Assembly: GCF_003258945.1 (NCBI RefSeq)
Contig: NZ_QLIX01000010.1
Coordinates: 103,880 to 167,879, forward strand
Direction: 5' to 3'
DNA: 64,000 bases
From: Roseicella frigidaeris
Lineage (GTDB): Bacteria; Pseudomonadota; Alphaproteobacteria; Acetobacterales; Acetobacteraceae
Positions 8,966-16,477 of the stretch are shown here, in pieces. The translations under genes and the position numbers were made by a program. Below the pieces are notes generated by a model. It was not told where the DNA came from. It made no database searches and worked only from the letters and a program-made list of their open reading frames with translations. The first letter of the stretch is position 1. Each line of letters opens with the position of its first letter.

Positions 8966-9481
8966 TCAGCGCTTCTTGGCCGGGGCGCGCTTCTTCGCCG
9001 GGGCGGCGGGCGCGGCGGCGGCGGGCGGCGCGGGCGAGGCGGCCGGCGGGGCCGCATACTCCACCGTCACCAGCACGCGCAGCGCCGGGTTGCCCGGCAG
9101 GAAGCGCACGGTGAAGCGGTCCTCGCCGCCGAAGGCGGCATCCGGGATGTAGTCGACGCGCGTCGCGTCGCCGACCTTGTGCACGAAGACCCGGCCATGC
9201 TCCGGCCGGCCGACCAGCAGCCCGGCGTCGTAGGGCTTCGGCCCGGCCTGGGCGACGGTGACGCCGCACCAGCCGCCATCGTTCTTCATCACCATCGTCG
9301 TCTCGGCCTGCTGGCCGTTCGACAGCTCGACCTTCGGCGGCACGGTGCAGAGCGCGGACTGGCCCTGGGTGTCGGCGTAGTAGATCCGCGCCCCCTGCCG
9401 GGCCTGCTGCTGCGGGGCGCAGGCGGCCAGGCCGGCCAGGGTGGCGAGGGCAGCGAGGCTGCGCAGGCTCCGGTAGCTCAC
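8966..9481 (-). CDS. Hypothetical lipoprotein with Lys/Ala/Pro-rich tail
   Basis: Predicted lipoprotein of 171 residues starting at GTG 9481, which overlaps the stop of the upstream gene (GTGA). The lipobox LAAC near residue 21 follows a short signal. The body includes YYADTQGQSALCTVPPKVEL, MKNDGGWCGVTVA and VDYIPDAAFGGEDRFTVRFL, a probable beta-rich domain with two or three cysteines. The end is a PAPPAAAAPAAPAKKRAPAK basic tail that could contact peptidoglycan or nucleic acid. I do not recognise the family. It is translationally coupled to the secreted protein upstream, so they probably act together. Confidence 0.65.
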   Translation of the reverse strand: MSYRSLRSLAALATLAGLAACAPQQQARQGARIYYADTQGQSALCTVPPKVELSNGQQAETTMVMKNDGGWCGVTVAQAGPKPYDAGLLVGRPEHGRVFVHKVGDATRVDYIPDAAFGGEDRFTVRFLPGNPALRVLVTVEYAAPPAASPAPPAAAAPAAPAKKRAPAKKR

Positions 9482-10038
9482 TTGCGCTTGCTCCCGTGGG
9501 CGGCGGCGGTCTTGGCGGCGGCGGCCGGCGCCGCGGCGCCGCCCGGGCAGGCGGTGACGCCGGAGGCGAGCAGGTTCTTGGTGGCGGCATAGGCCGGCAG
9601 GTCGGTCAGCCCCTGCAGCGCCATCACCTCGTCGAACAGGCCGGCGTTGCGGGTGCAGAAATCGCTGCCGAGCGCGCGCGCGTCGTTCGAGCGGGCATTG
9701 GCCAGCTCGGTGATGAAGATGTCCTGCTGCCGCTGGCCGTTGCGGCCGTAGCGGCGCGTGAAGTACTGCCCGACCTCGCGGTTGGAGACGACCAGCGCCG
9801 GCTGGTAGCGGCGGACGAAGTTGTTGTAGCGCTCCTCGTTCTCGCCCTTGCAGGTGGTGGCGACGACCATGAGCTCGGTCTTCAGCGCCTCGACCTCGAA
9901 GACCGCCTGGTCGGTCTCGTTGCTGCAGCGCTGCACGGCGAGCGCGGGCTGGCTGAGCAGCGTGGCGGCGGCGAGCAGGGAAGCGAGGCCGGTCCTGCGG
10001 CCCCGAACCCGCTGGGACCGCGGGGTTGCGTGTGACAT
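9478..10038 (-). CDS. Hypothetical secreted protein
   Basis: 186 residues from ATG 10038, preceded by AGGAAGGG. An arginine-rich N-terminus and hydrophobic stretch (LASLLAAATLLSQPALAVQR) form a signal peptide with an AxA site. The mature part is helical and contains ETDQAVFEVEALKTELMVVA, RYNNFVRRYQPALV and YFTRRYGRNGQRQQDIFITE, with cysteines in QRCS, TTCK, DFCT and TACP that may form disulfides. A low-complexity Ala tail ends the protein. No function recognised. It is the first gene of a two-gene unit with the lipoprotein. Confidence 0.65.
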   Translation of the reverse strand: MSHATPRSQRVRGRRTGLASLLAAATLLSQPALAVQRCSNETDQAVFEVEALKTELMVVATTCKGENEERYNNFVRRYQPALVVSNREVGQYFTRRYGRNGQRQQDIFITELANARSNDARALGSDFCTRNAGLFDEVMALQGLTDLPAYAATKNLLASGVTACPGGAAAPAAAAKTAAAHGSKRK

Positions 10039-10413
10039 TCCTGATGCCCTTCCTGGCAGCGGCGGGAGGCCCTGGCGTCTCTTCGTGTGGCGTCTCGGAC
10101 CGGCCCGGTGGCGTGCCCGCACCGGAACCGGAGGGCTCTTTCAGCACAACCGCGCGACGGGCGCGATAGGGAGGTTGGGGAACCGATGCGGTTGCCGCGC
10201 GGGTGTGTCCTGGCGGCAGGTTGGCGCCACCGGCTGACAGGGGAAAGCGTGGTTGATCAAGGGCTTGCAAACTGTGCTTGGCGGCGTTCCGCTCCCCCAC
10301 ATAGGATCGGCTCCGCAACGGCGCCGGCGGCGGCGGGCGACTCGGCCGGACTCGCCGCCCCCAAGGCAGCGGGCGGGCGGGCAGCGGGCGGTCGCCCGGG
10401 TGGGGAGAGGCGG
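10039..10413. promoter_or_regulatory. Divergent intergenic region without a gene
   Basis: 375 nt between the divergent secreted-protein gene and the CHAP lipoprotein gene. It should hold promoters for both. TTGATCA near 10252 and TTGCAAACTGTG near 10264 are the most AT-rich spots, but no convincing -35/-10 pair was found. No RNA gene was recognised. Confidence 0.4.
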
Positions 10414-10878
10414 ATGCGACGGCTGATCGTGATGGCGCCGCTGCTGCTGCTCGGCTGCGGCACCGGGCGCGGGCCGCTGCCGGAGGGCGGCGCCGGCGGC
10501 CTCTCCTGCGTGCCCTATGCGCGGGCCCGCTCCGGCCTCGCGCTGCGCGGCGATGCCTGGACCTGGTGGGCGGCGGCCGAGGGGCAGTACCGGCGCGACC
10601 AGCGCCCGCGCCCGGGCAGCGTGCTGGTGCTGATGCGCACCTCCCGCCTGCCGCAGGGGCATGTGGCGGTGGTCAGCCGCCTCGTCTCGGCGCGGGAGAT
10701 CCGCGTCGACCACGCCAATTGGGCCTCCGGCCGGGCCAAGGGGCGGGAGGCGCGGGACCAGCCGGTGCTCGACTTCTCGCCCGGCAACGACTGGTCGCTG
10801 GTGCGGGTCTGGTATCCGCCGGCCGGCGGCTACGGCGCCAGCCAGTGGCCGGCCTATGGCTTCATCCATGCGGGATGA
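10414..10878 (+). CDS. CHAP-domain lipoprotein (putative peptidoglycan hydrolase)
   Basis: 154 residues from ATG 10414 with GGGAGAGG upstream. Signal MRRLIVMAPLLLLGCG carries a lipobox ending in Cys15. The CHAP triad is visible: Cys in LSCVPYAR, His in PQGHVAVVSR and Asn in VDHANWA. CHAP enzymes are amidases or endopeptidases that cut peptidoglycan peptides, so this is likely a small periplasmic, membrane-anchored cell-wall enzyme. GDAWTWWAAAEGQY is the usual substrate-groove segment. Activity is inferred from the intact triad. Confidence 0.82.
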   Translation: MRRLIVMAPLLLLGCGTGRGPLPEGGAGGLSCVPYARARSGLALRGDAWTWWAAAEGQYRRDQRPRPGSVLVLMRTSRLPQGHVAVVSRLVSAREIRVDHANWASGRAKGREARDQPVLDFSPGNDWSLVRVWYPPAGGYGASQWPAYGFIHAG

Positions 10879-10889
10879 GGCCGGTCGCG

Positions 10890-10915
10890 AAAAAGGCCGG
10901 GCGGACCCCGGCCTT
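10890..10915 (-). terminator. Intrinsic terminator of the cold-shock gene (bidirectional stem)
   Basis: AAGGCCGGG (10893-10901) pairs with CCCGGCCTT (10907-10915) around a 5-nt loop. On the minus strand the stem is followed by five T, giving a standard Rho-independent terminator 27 nt after the cold-shock stop. The same stem can end the CHAP transcript from the plus side. Confidence 0.75.
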
Positions 10916-10941
10916 CGCGTGTCCCTCGATCGCCGGGGAGC

Positions 10942-11703
10942 CTATTTCAGGTTGACCGCCTGCCGGCCGCGCTGCCCGTCGCGGACGTCGAGATCGACCT
11001 TCTCGCCCTGCTGCACATCCTGCCGGCCGGCCCGCTGCAGGACGGAGGAGTGCAGGAACACGTCCTGCCCGCCATCCTCGGGGGTGACGAAGCCGAAGCC
11101 GCGCACCTGGTCGAACCACTTCACCGTGCCGCTGACGGCATAGGTCGGGCCGCCGCCGCCATCGCGGTCGCCGAAGTCGCGCCGCGGCGGGCGGTCGCCG
11201 AAATTGCCGCGCGGGGCCCCGAAGCCGCCGCCGCCGCCCCCGAAGCCGCCACCGCCGCCGCCGAAGTCGCGCCGCGGCGGGCGGTCGCCGAAATTGCCGC
11301 GCGGCGCGCCGAAGCCACCGCCGCCACCCCCGAAGTCGCGCCGCGGCGGCCGGTCGCCGAAGCCGCCGCCGCCCCCGCCGAACTCACGCCGCGGCGGCCG
11401 GTCGCCGAAGCCATCGCGGAAGGGCCGGCGGGCCGCGCCAGCCGCGCCGCCGCCCTCGCCGCGCCGCAGCTCGGTGATGCGGGTCACCAGGCGGCGCCCC
11501 TGGCGGTCGGTCCCGATCTCGCAGACGAGGGTATCGCCCGTGTCCGGCGGCTCGATGCCCGCCTCGGTCAGGGCCGAGGCGTGGAAGAACACGTCCTGAC
11601 CATCGGGACCCAGCACGAAGCCGAACCCCTTGCGGGCGTTGTACCACTTCACCTGGGCCTCGACGGGCCCGGCATCGTCCCGCAGATCGTTGTCGGAAGG
11701 CAC
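10942..11703 (-). CDS. Double cold-shock-domain protein with Gly/Arg-rich linker
   Basis: Nucleic-acid-binding protein of about 253 residues from GTG 11703. The first cold-shock domain (VKWYNARKGFGFVLGPDGQD, then VFFHASAL) and the second (GTVKWFDQVRGFGFVTPEDG, then DVFLHSSVL) both keep RNP1 and RNP2. Between them lies a repeat-rich linker of about 90 residues built from FGDRPPRRDFGGGGGG and FGAPRGN units, resembling eukaryotic RGG boxes. Paired CSDs occur in alphaproteobacteria, but such a long RGG-like linker is unusual and may promote RNA binding or condensation. An ATG at 11775 would add 24 unconserved-looking residues. Confidence 0.82.
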   Translation of the reverse strand: MPSDNDLRDDAGPVEAQVKWYNARKGFGFVLGPDGQDVFFHASALTEAGIEPPDTGDTLVCEIGTDRQGRRLVTRITELRRGEGGGAAGAARRPFRDGFGDRPPRREFGGGGGGFGDRPPRRDFGGGGGGFGAPRGNFGDRPPRRDFGGGGGGFGGGGGGFGAPRGNFGDRPPRRDFGDRDGGGGPTYAVSGTVKWFDQVRGFGFVTPEDGGQDVFLHSSVLQRAGRQDVQQGEKVDLDVRDGQRGRQAVNLK

Positions 11704-11802
11704 TTGCGCTAGTTTCCGTGTCTCGTGTTTGGCCAGCCCCAAGGTGCAGGCCCGCCATGGTTCGAAGCATGACACCCCCTCGCGGCCTTTGCGAGCGGTA
11801 AA

Positions 11803-13077
11803 TCAACGGAACCGGGCCGGATCATAGGGCCGCGGATCGATCTCCGGCGCCCGGCCGGCGAGCATCGCCGCGACCAGCCGGGCGGTGCGCGGCGCCGCCA
11901 CCAGCCCGACATGGCCATGGCCGAAGGCGTGCAGGATATCCGGGCAGCCGCGCGCCGGCCCGATGCAGGGCAGCCCGTCCGGCAGGCTCGGGCGGTGGCC
12001 CATCCAGACCCGCACCCGCTCCGCCGGCAGGTCGCGCGGCAGGCCAGGGAAGCTGCGCAGCAGGTGATCGCGAAGAATTTCGGCGCGCCGCCAATCCGGC
12101 GCCGCCTCGAGCCCGGCGATCTCCACCTGCCCGGCGCAGCGCAGGCCGCGATCGGTCATGGTGATGGACATCTTGCCGTCCGAGGGCATCAGCGGCGTGC
12201 GCGGCCCGACCTCGGCGCCCTCGATCATCGCGTGGTAGCCGCGCTCGCTCTCGAGCGGCAGGCGGTCCCCCGCCGCGGCGGCGAGGGCGCGGGAATGGGC
12301 GCCGGCCGCGATCACCGCGCGGTCCGCCGCCACCTCCCCCGCCTCGGTCCGCACCGCACGCAGCCGCCCGCCCTCGATGCGGAAGCCGGTGGCCCGCTGC
12401 GCCAGGCGCGTCGCGCCCGCCGCCTCGGCCAGCGCCACCAGCGCCGCGACATAGGCGCCGGGATCGCGGCAATGCCCGCCCTCCTCGACCAGCGCGGCGA
12501 AGCCGTAGCGCCGGTCGAGCGCCGGCTCGCGCTGGCGCAGCTCCTCGGCCGGCAGCTCCAGCCATGCGATCCCCACCTGGCGGCGGATGCGCCAAGCCAT
12601 GGCCTCGGCCTCGAACTCGGCGCGCGAGGGATAGACATACATCAGCCCGCGCCGCTCGATCAGCCCGGGCACCCCCGCCTCGTCGGCCAGCGCCGCATGC
12701 AGCGCCGGGGCGTCGCGCAGCATGGCGCGCAGCGCGACGGCGGTGCGGGCGACCCGCGCCTCGGTCCAGCCGGCGGCGAGGTAGCGCGCCAGCCAGGGCA
12801 GCACCCGCGGCAGGTAGCGCCAGCGGATGGCGAGCGGGCCGAGCGGATCGGCGATGAAGCCGGGCACCTTGCGCCAGAGCCCGGGCACCGAGGGCGGGAT
12901 CACCGACATCGGGCTGAGCCAGCAGCCATTGCCGTAGCTCGCCGCCTGCTCGCCGCCGGGCGGGCCGGGCTCGATCAGGGTGACCCGGTGCCCCTCCCGC
13001 TGCAGGGCAAGCGCGGTGCAGGCGCCGACGATGCCGGCGCCGATGACGACGGCATGAAGTTGCCGCGGCCGATTCAC
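11803..13077 (-). CDS. FAD-dependent amino-acid dehydrogenase (DadA-like)
   Basis: Flavoprotein of the DAO/DadA superfamily, about 424 residues, likely oxidising a D-amino acid or N-substituted glycine at the inner membrane. The N-terminal FAD motif is VVIGAGIVGACTALALQREG. Family blocks ASYGNGCWLSPMSVIPPSVP, ESERGYHAMI and GHGHVGLVAAPRTARLVAAM follow. GTG 13077 is used because no ATG lies before the FAD motif; that start sits inside a short direct repeat, preceded by GAGGGC. The DsbA-type isomerase gene is upstream in the same direction. Exact substrate unknown. Confidence 0.8.
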   Translation of the reverse strand: MNRPRQLHAVVIGAGIVGACTALALQREGHRVTLIEPGPPGGEQAASYGNGCWLSPMSVIPPSVPGLWRKVPGFIADPLGPLAIRWRYLPRVLPWLARYLAAGWTEARVARTAVALRAMLRDAPALHAALADEAGVPGLIERRGLMYVYPSRAEFEAEAMAWRIRRQVGIAWLELPAEELRQREPALDRRYGFAALVEEGGHCRDPGAYVAALVALAEAAGATRLAQRATGFRIEGGRLRAVRTEAGEVAADRAVIAAGAHSRALAAAAGDRLPLESERGYHAMIEGAEVGPRTPLMPSDGKMSITMTDRGLRCAGQVEIAGLEAAPDWRRAEILRDHLLRSFPGLPRDLPAERVRVWMGHRPSLPDGLPCIGPARGCPDILHAFGHGHVGLVAAPRTARLVAAMLAGRAPEIDPRPYDPARFR

Positions 13078-13161
13078 GCCCTCGCTGCCGCTCGGCCGAT
13101 CGGACGCTTTGTCTTGGCGCGGCCGATTCACGCCCTCGCTGCCGCTCGGCCGATCGGACGC
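13064..13161. repeat. 44-bp direct repeat at the dadA-like start
   Basis: The 44-nt sequence beginning CGCGGCCGATTCACGCCCTC occurs at 13064-13107 and again at 13118-13161, separated by 10 nt. The inner copy supplies the GTG start and Shine-Dalgarno-like GAGGG of the flavoprotein; the outer copy carries a second in-frame GTG. Confidence 0.85.
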
Positions 13162-13187
13162 GAGGATGGAGCGGCCCCCGGCCCCGC

Positions 13188-13820
13188 TCACGGCGTCTGC
13201 ACCGCGTCGCCGGCCAGCGCCCGCTCGAGGAAGAAGAGCCGGTCCTGGCCCCAGAGCCAGAGCTCGCCCCCGGGCGTCGGCAGGAAGAAGGTCGGGCTGC
13301 CGAAGACGCCGCGGGCGATCGCCTCCTCGCGGTTGCGGTCCCATTCGGCGAGCACCGGCGGGCTCTCCTCGGCGGCGACCAGCGCCGCGCCGTCCATCCC
13401 CAGCGCATCGGCGATGGCGGCGCGCTCAGCCGGCAGGGCGATGTCGCGCTCCTCCACCCAGAGCGCGGTGAGGATCGCCTGCGACAGCGCCTGCGCGTCC
13501 AGCCCCGCCGCCTGCGCCGCCATCACCATCCGGCCCGCCGGGCGCTGGTCGCCCGGCGGGTAGTGGCGCGGGCGGAGGTTGAGCGGCATGCCGAGATGCC
13601 GCCGCCAGCGGTCCAACTCCAGCGCATGGTAGTCCTGCCGCGGCTGCGGCCGGGTGCGCAGCGGGATGCCGCCGGTCTCCGGCACCACGGCGGGGAAGTC
13701 GAAGGGCCGCAGCCGCACCCGGGCGCCGTGCCGCGCCGCCATCTCCCGCAGCCGCGGCGCGGCGAAATACATCCAGGGCGAGGACAGGGTGTAGAAGCAC
13801 TCGATCACCGTCTCGGCCAT
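13188..13820 (-). CDS. 2-hydroxychromene-2-carboxylate isomerase family protein (DsbA fold)
   Basis: Thioredoxin-like glutathione-dependent isomerase family, 210 residues from ATG 13820. N-terminal CFYTLSSPWMYFAAPRLREM has the serine that binds glutathione in HCCA isomerases in place of a CxxC motif. LRPFDFPAVVPETGGIP and a C-terminal FGSPTFFLPTPGGELWLWGQ segment are family hallmarks. Relatives act in naphthalene or aromatic breakdown, but many are uncharacterised; no aromatic pathway genes are adjacent. The isomerase and the flavoprotein downstream are 110 nt apart and may share a transcript. Confidence 0.82.
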   Translation of the reverse strand: MAETVIECFYTLSSPWMYFAAPRLREMAARHGARVRLRPFDFPAVVPETGGIPLRTRPQPRQDYHALELDRWRRHLGMPLNLRPRHYPPGDQRPAGRMVMAAQAAGLDAQALSQAILTALWVEERDIALPAERAAIADALGMDGAALVAAEESPPVLAEWDRNREEAIARGVFGSPTFFLPTPGGELWLWGQDRLFFLERALAGDAVQTP

Positions 13821-13981
13821 GCGCTGCGTCCCGTCGCTGTGGGGGGCGAGCATAGAGGCGCGCGCGGCGGGCGGGAATCCGCGGCCCGGGCGGCAGCCGT
13901 CATCCCGGCGCAACCGAAGCGTCGCCGAAGCGTCACGCGGCGGCGCTACAGCCCGGCCAGCCAACGCGACAGGAGACGGGC

Positions 13982-15568
13982 ATGAGCACCCTCCGCATCC
14001 CCCGGCGCGCCGCCCTCCTCGGCGCCGCCACCCTCGCCGCCGGTAGCCAGAGCCGACTCGTCTTCGGCCAGGGGAGCGCGCCCGGCGTCATCGCCGCCGA
14101 GGCGGCGCGGCCGCGCGCCGACTGGGGCGCCGCCACCGGCGACGTCACCGCCGACCGGGCGCTGCTCTGGAGCCGCGCCGACCGCACCGCGCGCATGGTC
14201 GTCGAATGGTCGACCGACGAGGGCCTGCGCAACGCCACGCGGCTGCGCGGCCCCTGGGCGACCGAGGCCACCGACTTCACCGCCCGGCTCGACCTCACCG
14301 GCCTGCCCGCCGATGCCGAGATCTTCTACCGCGTCAGCTTCGCCGGGCCGGAGGCCGGGGCGCCGCTCTCCGCCCCGGTGCTGGGGCGCTTCCGCACCGC
14401 GCCGGCGGCGCGCCGCGATGTCCGCTTCCTCTGGTCGGGCGACACGGCCGGCCAGGGCTGGGGCATCAACGAGGCCTGGGGCGGCTATCGCTGCTACGAG
14501 ACCATGCGCAGGACCGGCGCCGATTTCTTCATCCATTGCGGCGACACGATCTATGCCGACAGCCCGATCCCGGCCGAGATCACGCTGGCCGACGGCACGC
14601 TGTGGCGGAACCTGGTGACGCCGGAGGTGGCGAAGGTCGCCGAGACGCTCGCCGAGTTCCGCGGCCGGCACCGCTACAACCTGATGGACCGGAACCTCCG
14701 CGCCTTCCATGCCGAGGTGCCGCAGCTCTGGATGTGGGACGACCACGAGGTCACCAACAACTGGTCCGACAGCAAGGTCCTGGACGGGCGCTACACGGAG
14801 AAGCGCATCGCGCAGTTGCAGGCGATGGCGACCCGCGCCTTCCTCGACTACGCGCCGATGCGCCCGCATGGCGCGGACGAGCAGGAGCGGATCTACCGCC
14901 GGATCGGCTACGGCCCGCATCTCGACGTCTTCGCCCTCGACATGCGCAGCTATCGCGGGCCGAACGGGCCCAACCGGCAGGAGGCGGCGGGGCCGGAGAC
15001 CGCCTTCCTCGGCGAGGCCCAGCTTCGCTGGCTGCTCGCCGGGCTGCGGGAGAGCCGCGCCACCTGGAAGGTGATCGCCGCCGACATGCCGATCGGCTTG
15101 CAGGTGCCGGACGGCCAGGATGCGGCGGGGCGGCCGATGTTCGAGGCGGTGGCGAATGGCGACGGCCCGGCGCTCGGGCGGGAGATGGAGATCGCCGGGC
15201 TGCTCTCGGCGATCAAGGCGGCGAATCTCAGGAACATCGTCTGGGTCACCGCCGATGTGCACTACACCGCGGCGCATCGCTACGACCCGGCGCGGGCGCG
15301 GTACCGCGATTTCGCGCCCTTCTGGGAGTTCGTCTCCGGCCCGCTGCATGCCGGCGGCTTCGGCCCCAACCCGCCGGACGACACCTTCGGGCTGGAGGTG
15401 GTGTGGCAGAAGGCGCCGGACGGGCGGATCAACGTCTCGCCGGCCGAGGGCGGGCAGTTCTTCGGCGAGGCGGTGATCGAGGGCCGCAGCGGCGCGCTGA
15501 CGGTGATGCTGAAGGATATGGCCGGCGACACGCTGTGGCAGCGGAGCTTCGAGCCGGAGCGGGGATAG
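13982..15568 (+). CDS. phoD: Alkaline phosphatase D (PhoD-like), Tat-exported
   Basis: Secreted calcium/iron-type phosphodiesterase-phosphatase of 528 residues. ATG 13982 follows ACAGGAGACGG. The N-terminus has a twin-arginine signal (IPRRAALLGAATLAAGS). An Ig-like N-terminal domain (residues about 50-140) precedes the catalytic domain with WSGDTAGQGWG, HCGDTIYADSPI, WMWDDHEVTNNW and VTADVHYTAAHRYDP, the metal-binding blocks of PhoD. Likely releases phosphate from nucleotides or teichoic-like polymers in the periplasm. No Pho box was identified upstream. Confidence 0.88.
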   Translation: MSTLRIPRRAALLGAATLAAGSQSRLVFGQGSAPGVIAAEAARPRADWGAATGDVTADRALLWSRADRTARMVVEWSTDEGLRNATRLRGPWATEATDFTARLDLTGLPADAEIFYRVSFAGPEAGAPLSAPVLGRFRTAPAARRDVRFLWSGDTAGQGWGINEAWGGYRCYETMRRTGADFFIHCGDTIYADSPIPAEITLADGTLWRNLVTPEVAKVAETLAEFRGRHRYNLMDRNLRAFHAEVPQLWMWDDHEVTNNWSDSKVLDGRYTEKRIAQLQAMATRAFLDYAPMRPHGADEQERIYRRIGYGPHLDVFALDMRSYRGPNGPNRQEAAGPETAFLGEAQLRWLLAGLRESRATWKVIAADMPIGLQVPDGQDAAGRPMFEAVANGDGPALGREMEIAGLLSAIKAANLRNIVWVTADVHYTAAHRYDPARARYRDFAPFWEFVSGPLHAGGFGPNPPDDTFGLEVVWQKAPDGRINVSPAEGGQFFGEAVIEGRSGALTVMLKDMAGDTLWQRSFEPERG

Positions 15569-15575
15569 AGCATCG

Positions 15576-15614
15576 TCACCCGGTCAGGTAAGCCCACCTG
15601 ATCGGGATCTGCTC
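15576..15614. terminator. Hairpin repeat (family C) after phoD
   Basis: CCCGGTCAGGT (15579-15589) pairs with ACCTGATCGGG (15596-15606) around a 6-nt loop, with one G-T pair. It lies between the convergent phoD and toxin genes and probably ends both transcripts. A 39-nt copy in opposite orientation, differing at four positions, lies at 48564-48602. Confidence 0.7.
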
Positions 15615-15621
15615 GAGGAGA

Positions 15622-16071
15622 TCAGCCAGGGCGCCGATGCACGGAACGCGGATTCGCGGCCAGGTAGCTTGCGAAATCCGCCGCCACCGCGGCGAACAGC
15701 CTCGGCGGGATCAGCCCATACTCGAACGATCCATCCGAACCCGGCACCGGCTCGAGATCGAAGGGCCAGTCATCCTCGACCGCATAGGAGGTGTAGAGAT
15801 ACGAGGCCTGATGGGTGAGCCCCAGATGCCGGGCGACGCGCGGCGGGATCGGGATGGCCTGCTCGCCGGCACGGGGCGCGACATGCGAGATCGGCAGATA
15901 GGTCACGCGCGTGACCAGCCGGCCGCCGGCGGCGGGTTCCCGCACCGCCTCCAGATCGACCACGAGGCAGGGCCGGCTCTTCCCGGCATCGGGCGGGGCG
16001 CGGCGACCGGCCCCCGCCCAGACGAAGCCGTAGTGGACAACCAGGCCGAGCACCGGCTCCGGCAGCGGCAA
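15622..16071 (-). CDS. Toxin of a type II toxin-antitoxin pair (PemK/MazF-like)
   Basis: 149 residues, cytosolic. The N-terminal part LGLVVHYGFVWAGAG and AGKSRPCLVVDLEAV resembles the PemK/MazF barrel opening (a basic residue plus RP before a hydrophobic strand), and VTYLPISHVAPRAGEQAIPI matches its second half. MazF-family toxins cut RNA; catalysis here is inferred. Its gene starts 4 nt after the antitoxin stop, the classical antitoxin-first order. The similarity is moderate, so another small ribonuclease-fold toxin is possible. Confidence 0.6.
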   Translation of the reverse strand: MPLPEPVLGLVVHYGFVWAGAGRRAPPDAGKSRPCLVVDLEAVREPAAGGRLVTRVTYLPISHVAPRAGEQAIPIPPRVARHLGLTHQASYLYTSYAVEDDWPFDLEPVPGSDGSFEYGLIPPRLFAAVAADFASYLAANPRSVHRRPG

Positions 16072-16075
16072 AGCC

Positions 16076-16333
16076 TCACTCGTCCATCAGCGCGTCGAGA
16101 TCGGCATGCTCCGGCGCCATGCGGTTGCCGGCGATCCGTTCGATCCTGGCGTCGGGCATCTCCTCGCGCAGGAACGCCAGCCGCCGGTTCGTGCGGAGCA
16201 GGGCATAGTCCTCGACCGACATCACGACCAGCTCGGGCCGGCCGTGATAGGTGACCTCAACCGGCGCGCGCCGGGCCTCCGCCCGCACATACCCGCTGGC
16301 CTTCTGCAGCCGCTCGCCCGTGACGGTGACCAT
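16076..16333 (-). CDS. Phd/YefM-family antitoxin
   Basis: About 85 residues from ATG 16333, which has GGAG seven nt upstream; ATG 16345 is the alternative but lies in the operator palindrome. The N-terminal DNA-binding Phd fold is visible as ERLQKASGYVRAEARRAPVE, then VTYHGRPELVVMSVEDYALL, the standard prevent-host-death pattern. The C-terminal tail (APEHADLDALMDE) would wrap and inhibit the toxin. Such antitoxins repress their own operon through a palindrome, and one is present just upstream. Confidence 0.82.
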   Translation of the reverse strand: MVTVTGERLQKASGYVRAEARRAPVEVTYHGRPELVVMSVEDYALLRTNRRLAFLREEMPDARIERIAGNRMAPEHADLDALMDE

Positions 16334-16343
16334 CGCGGTCTCC

Positions 16344-16361
16344 ATAGTCTACGTAGATTAT
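16344..16361 (-). promoter_or_regulatory. Palindromic operator of the toxin-antitoxin operon
   Basis: ATAGTCTACGTAGATTAT has a perfect 10-bp palindromic centre TCTACGTAGA (16348-16357) with arms extending to ATA/TAT. It sits just upstream of ATG 16333 and overlaps the upstream ATG. On the minus strand TAATCT within it could be a -10 element, with TTGATG further upstream as -35, so a bound antitoxin would block the promoter. Confidence 0.65.
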
Positions 16362-16477
16362 GGAGAATTCCGCGCCAAGCATCAAGCCCTGCGCCACGCC
16401 CAGGGCCGGGGCGAGGCGCCATCAACCACACGGTCGCCGCCCGCCCCCTGCCGCGGCGCGCAACGACGCCGTGGGGC

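Noticed and set aside
11121..11440. Tandem DNA repeats in the cold-shock gene as a separate repeat element or ORF
   Set aside because: They are explained by the Gly/Arg-rich coding repeats of the cold-shock protein; opposite-strand frames are shadows.
12000..13563. Plus-strand frame of about 550 codons opposite the flavoprotein
   Set aside because: No domain or ribosome site; fully antisense to a gene with clear FAD-binding motifs.
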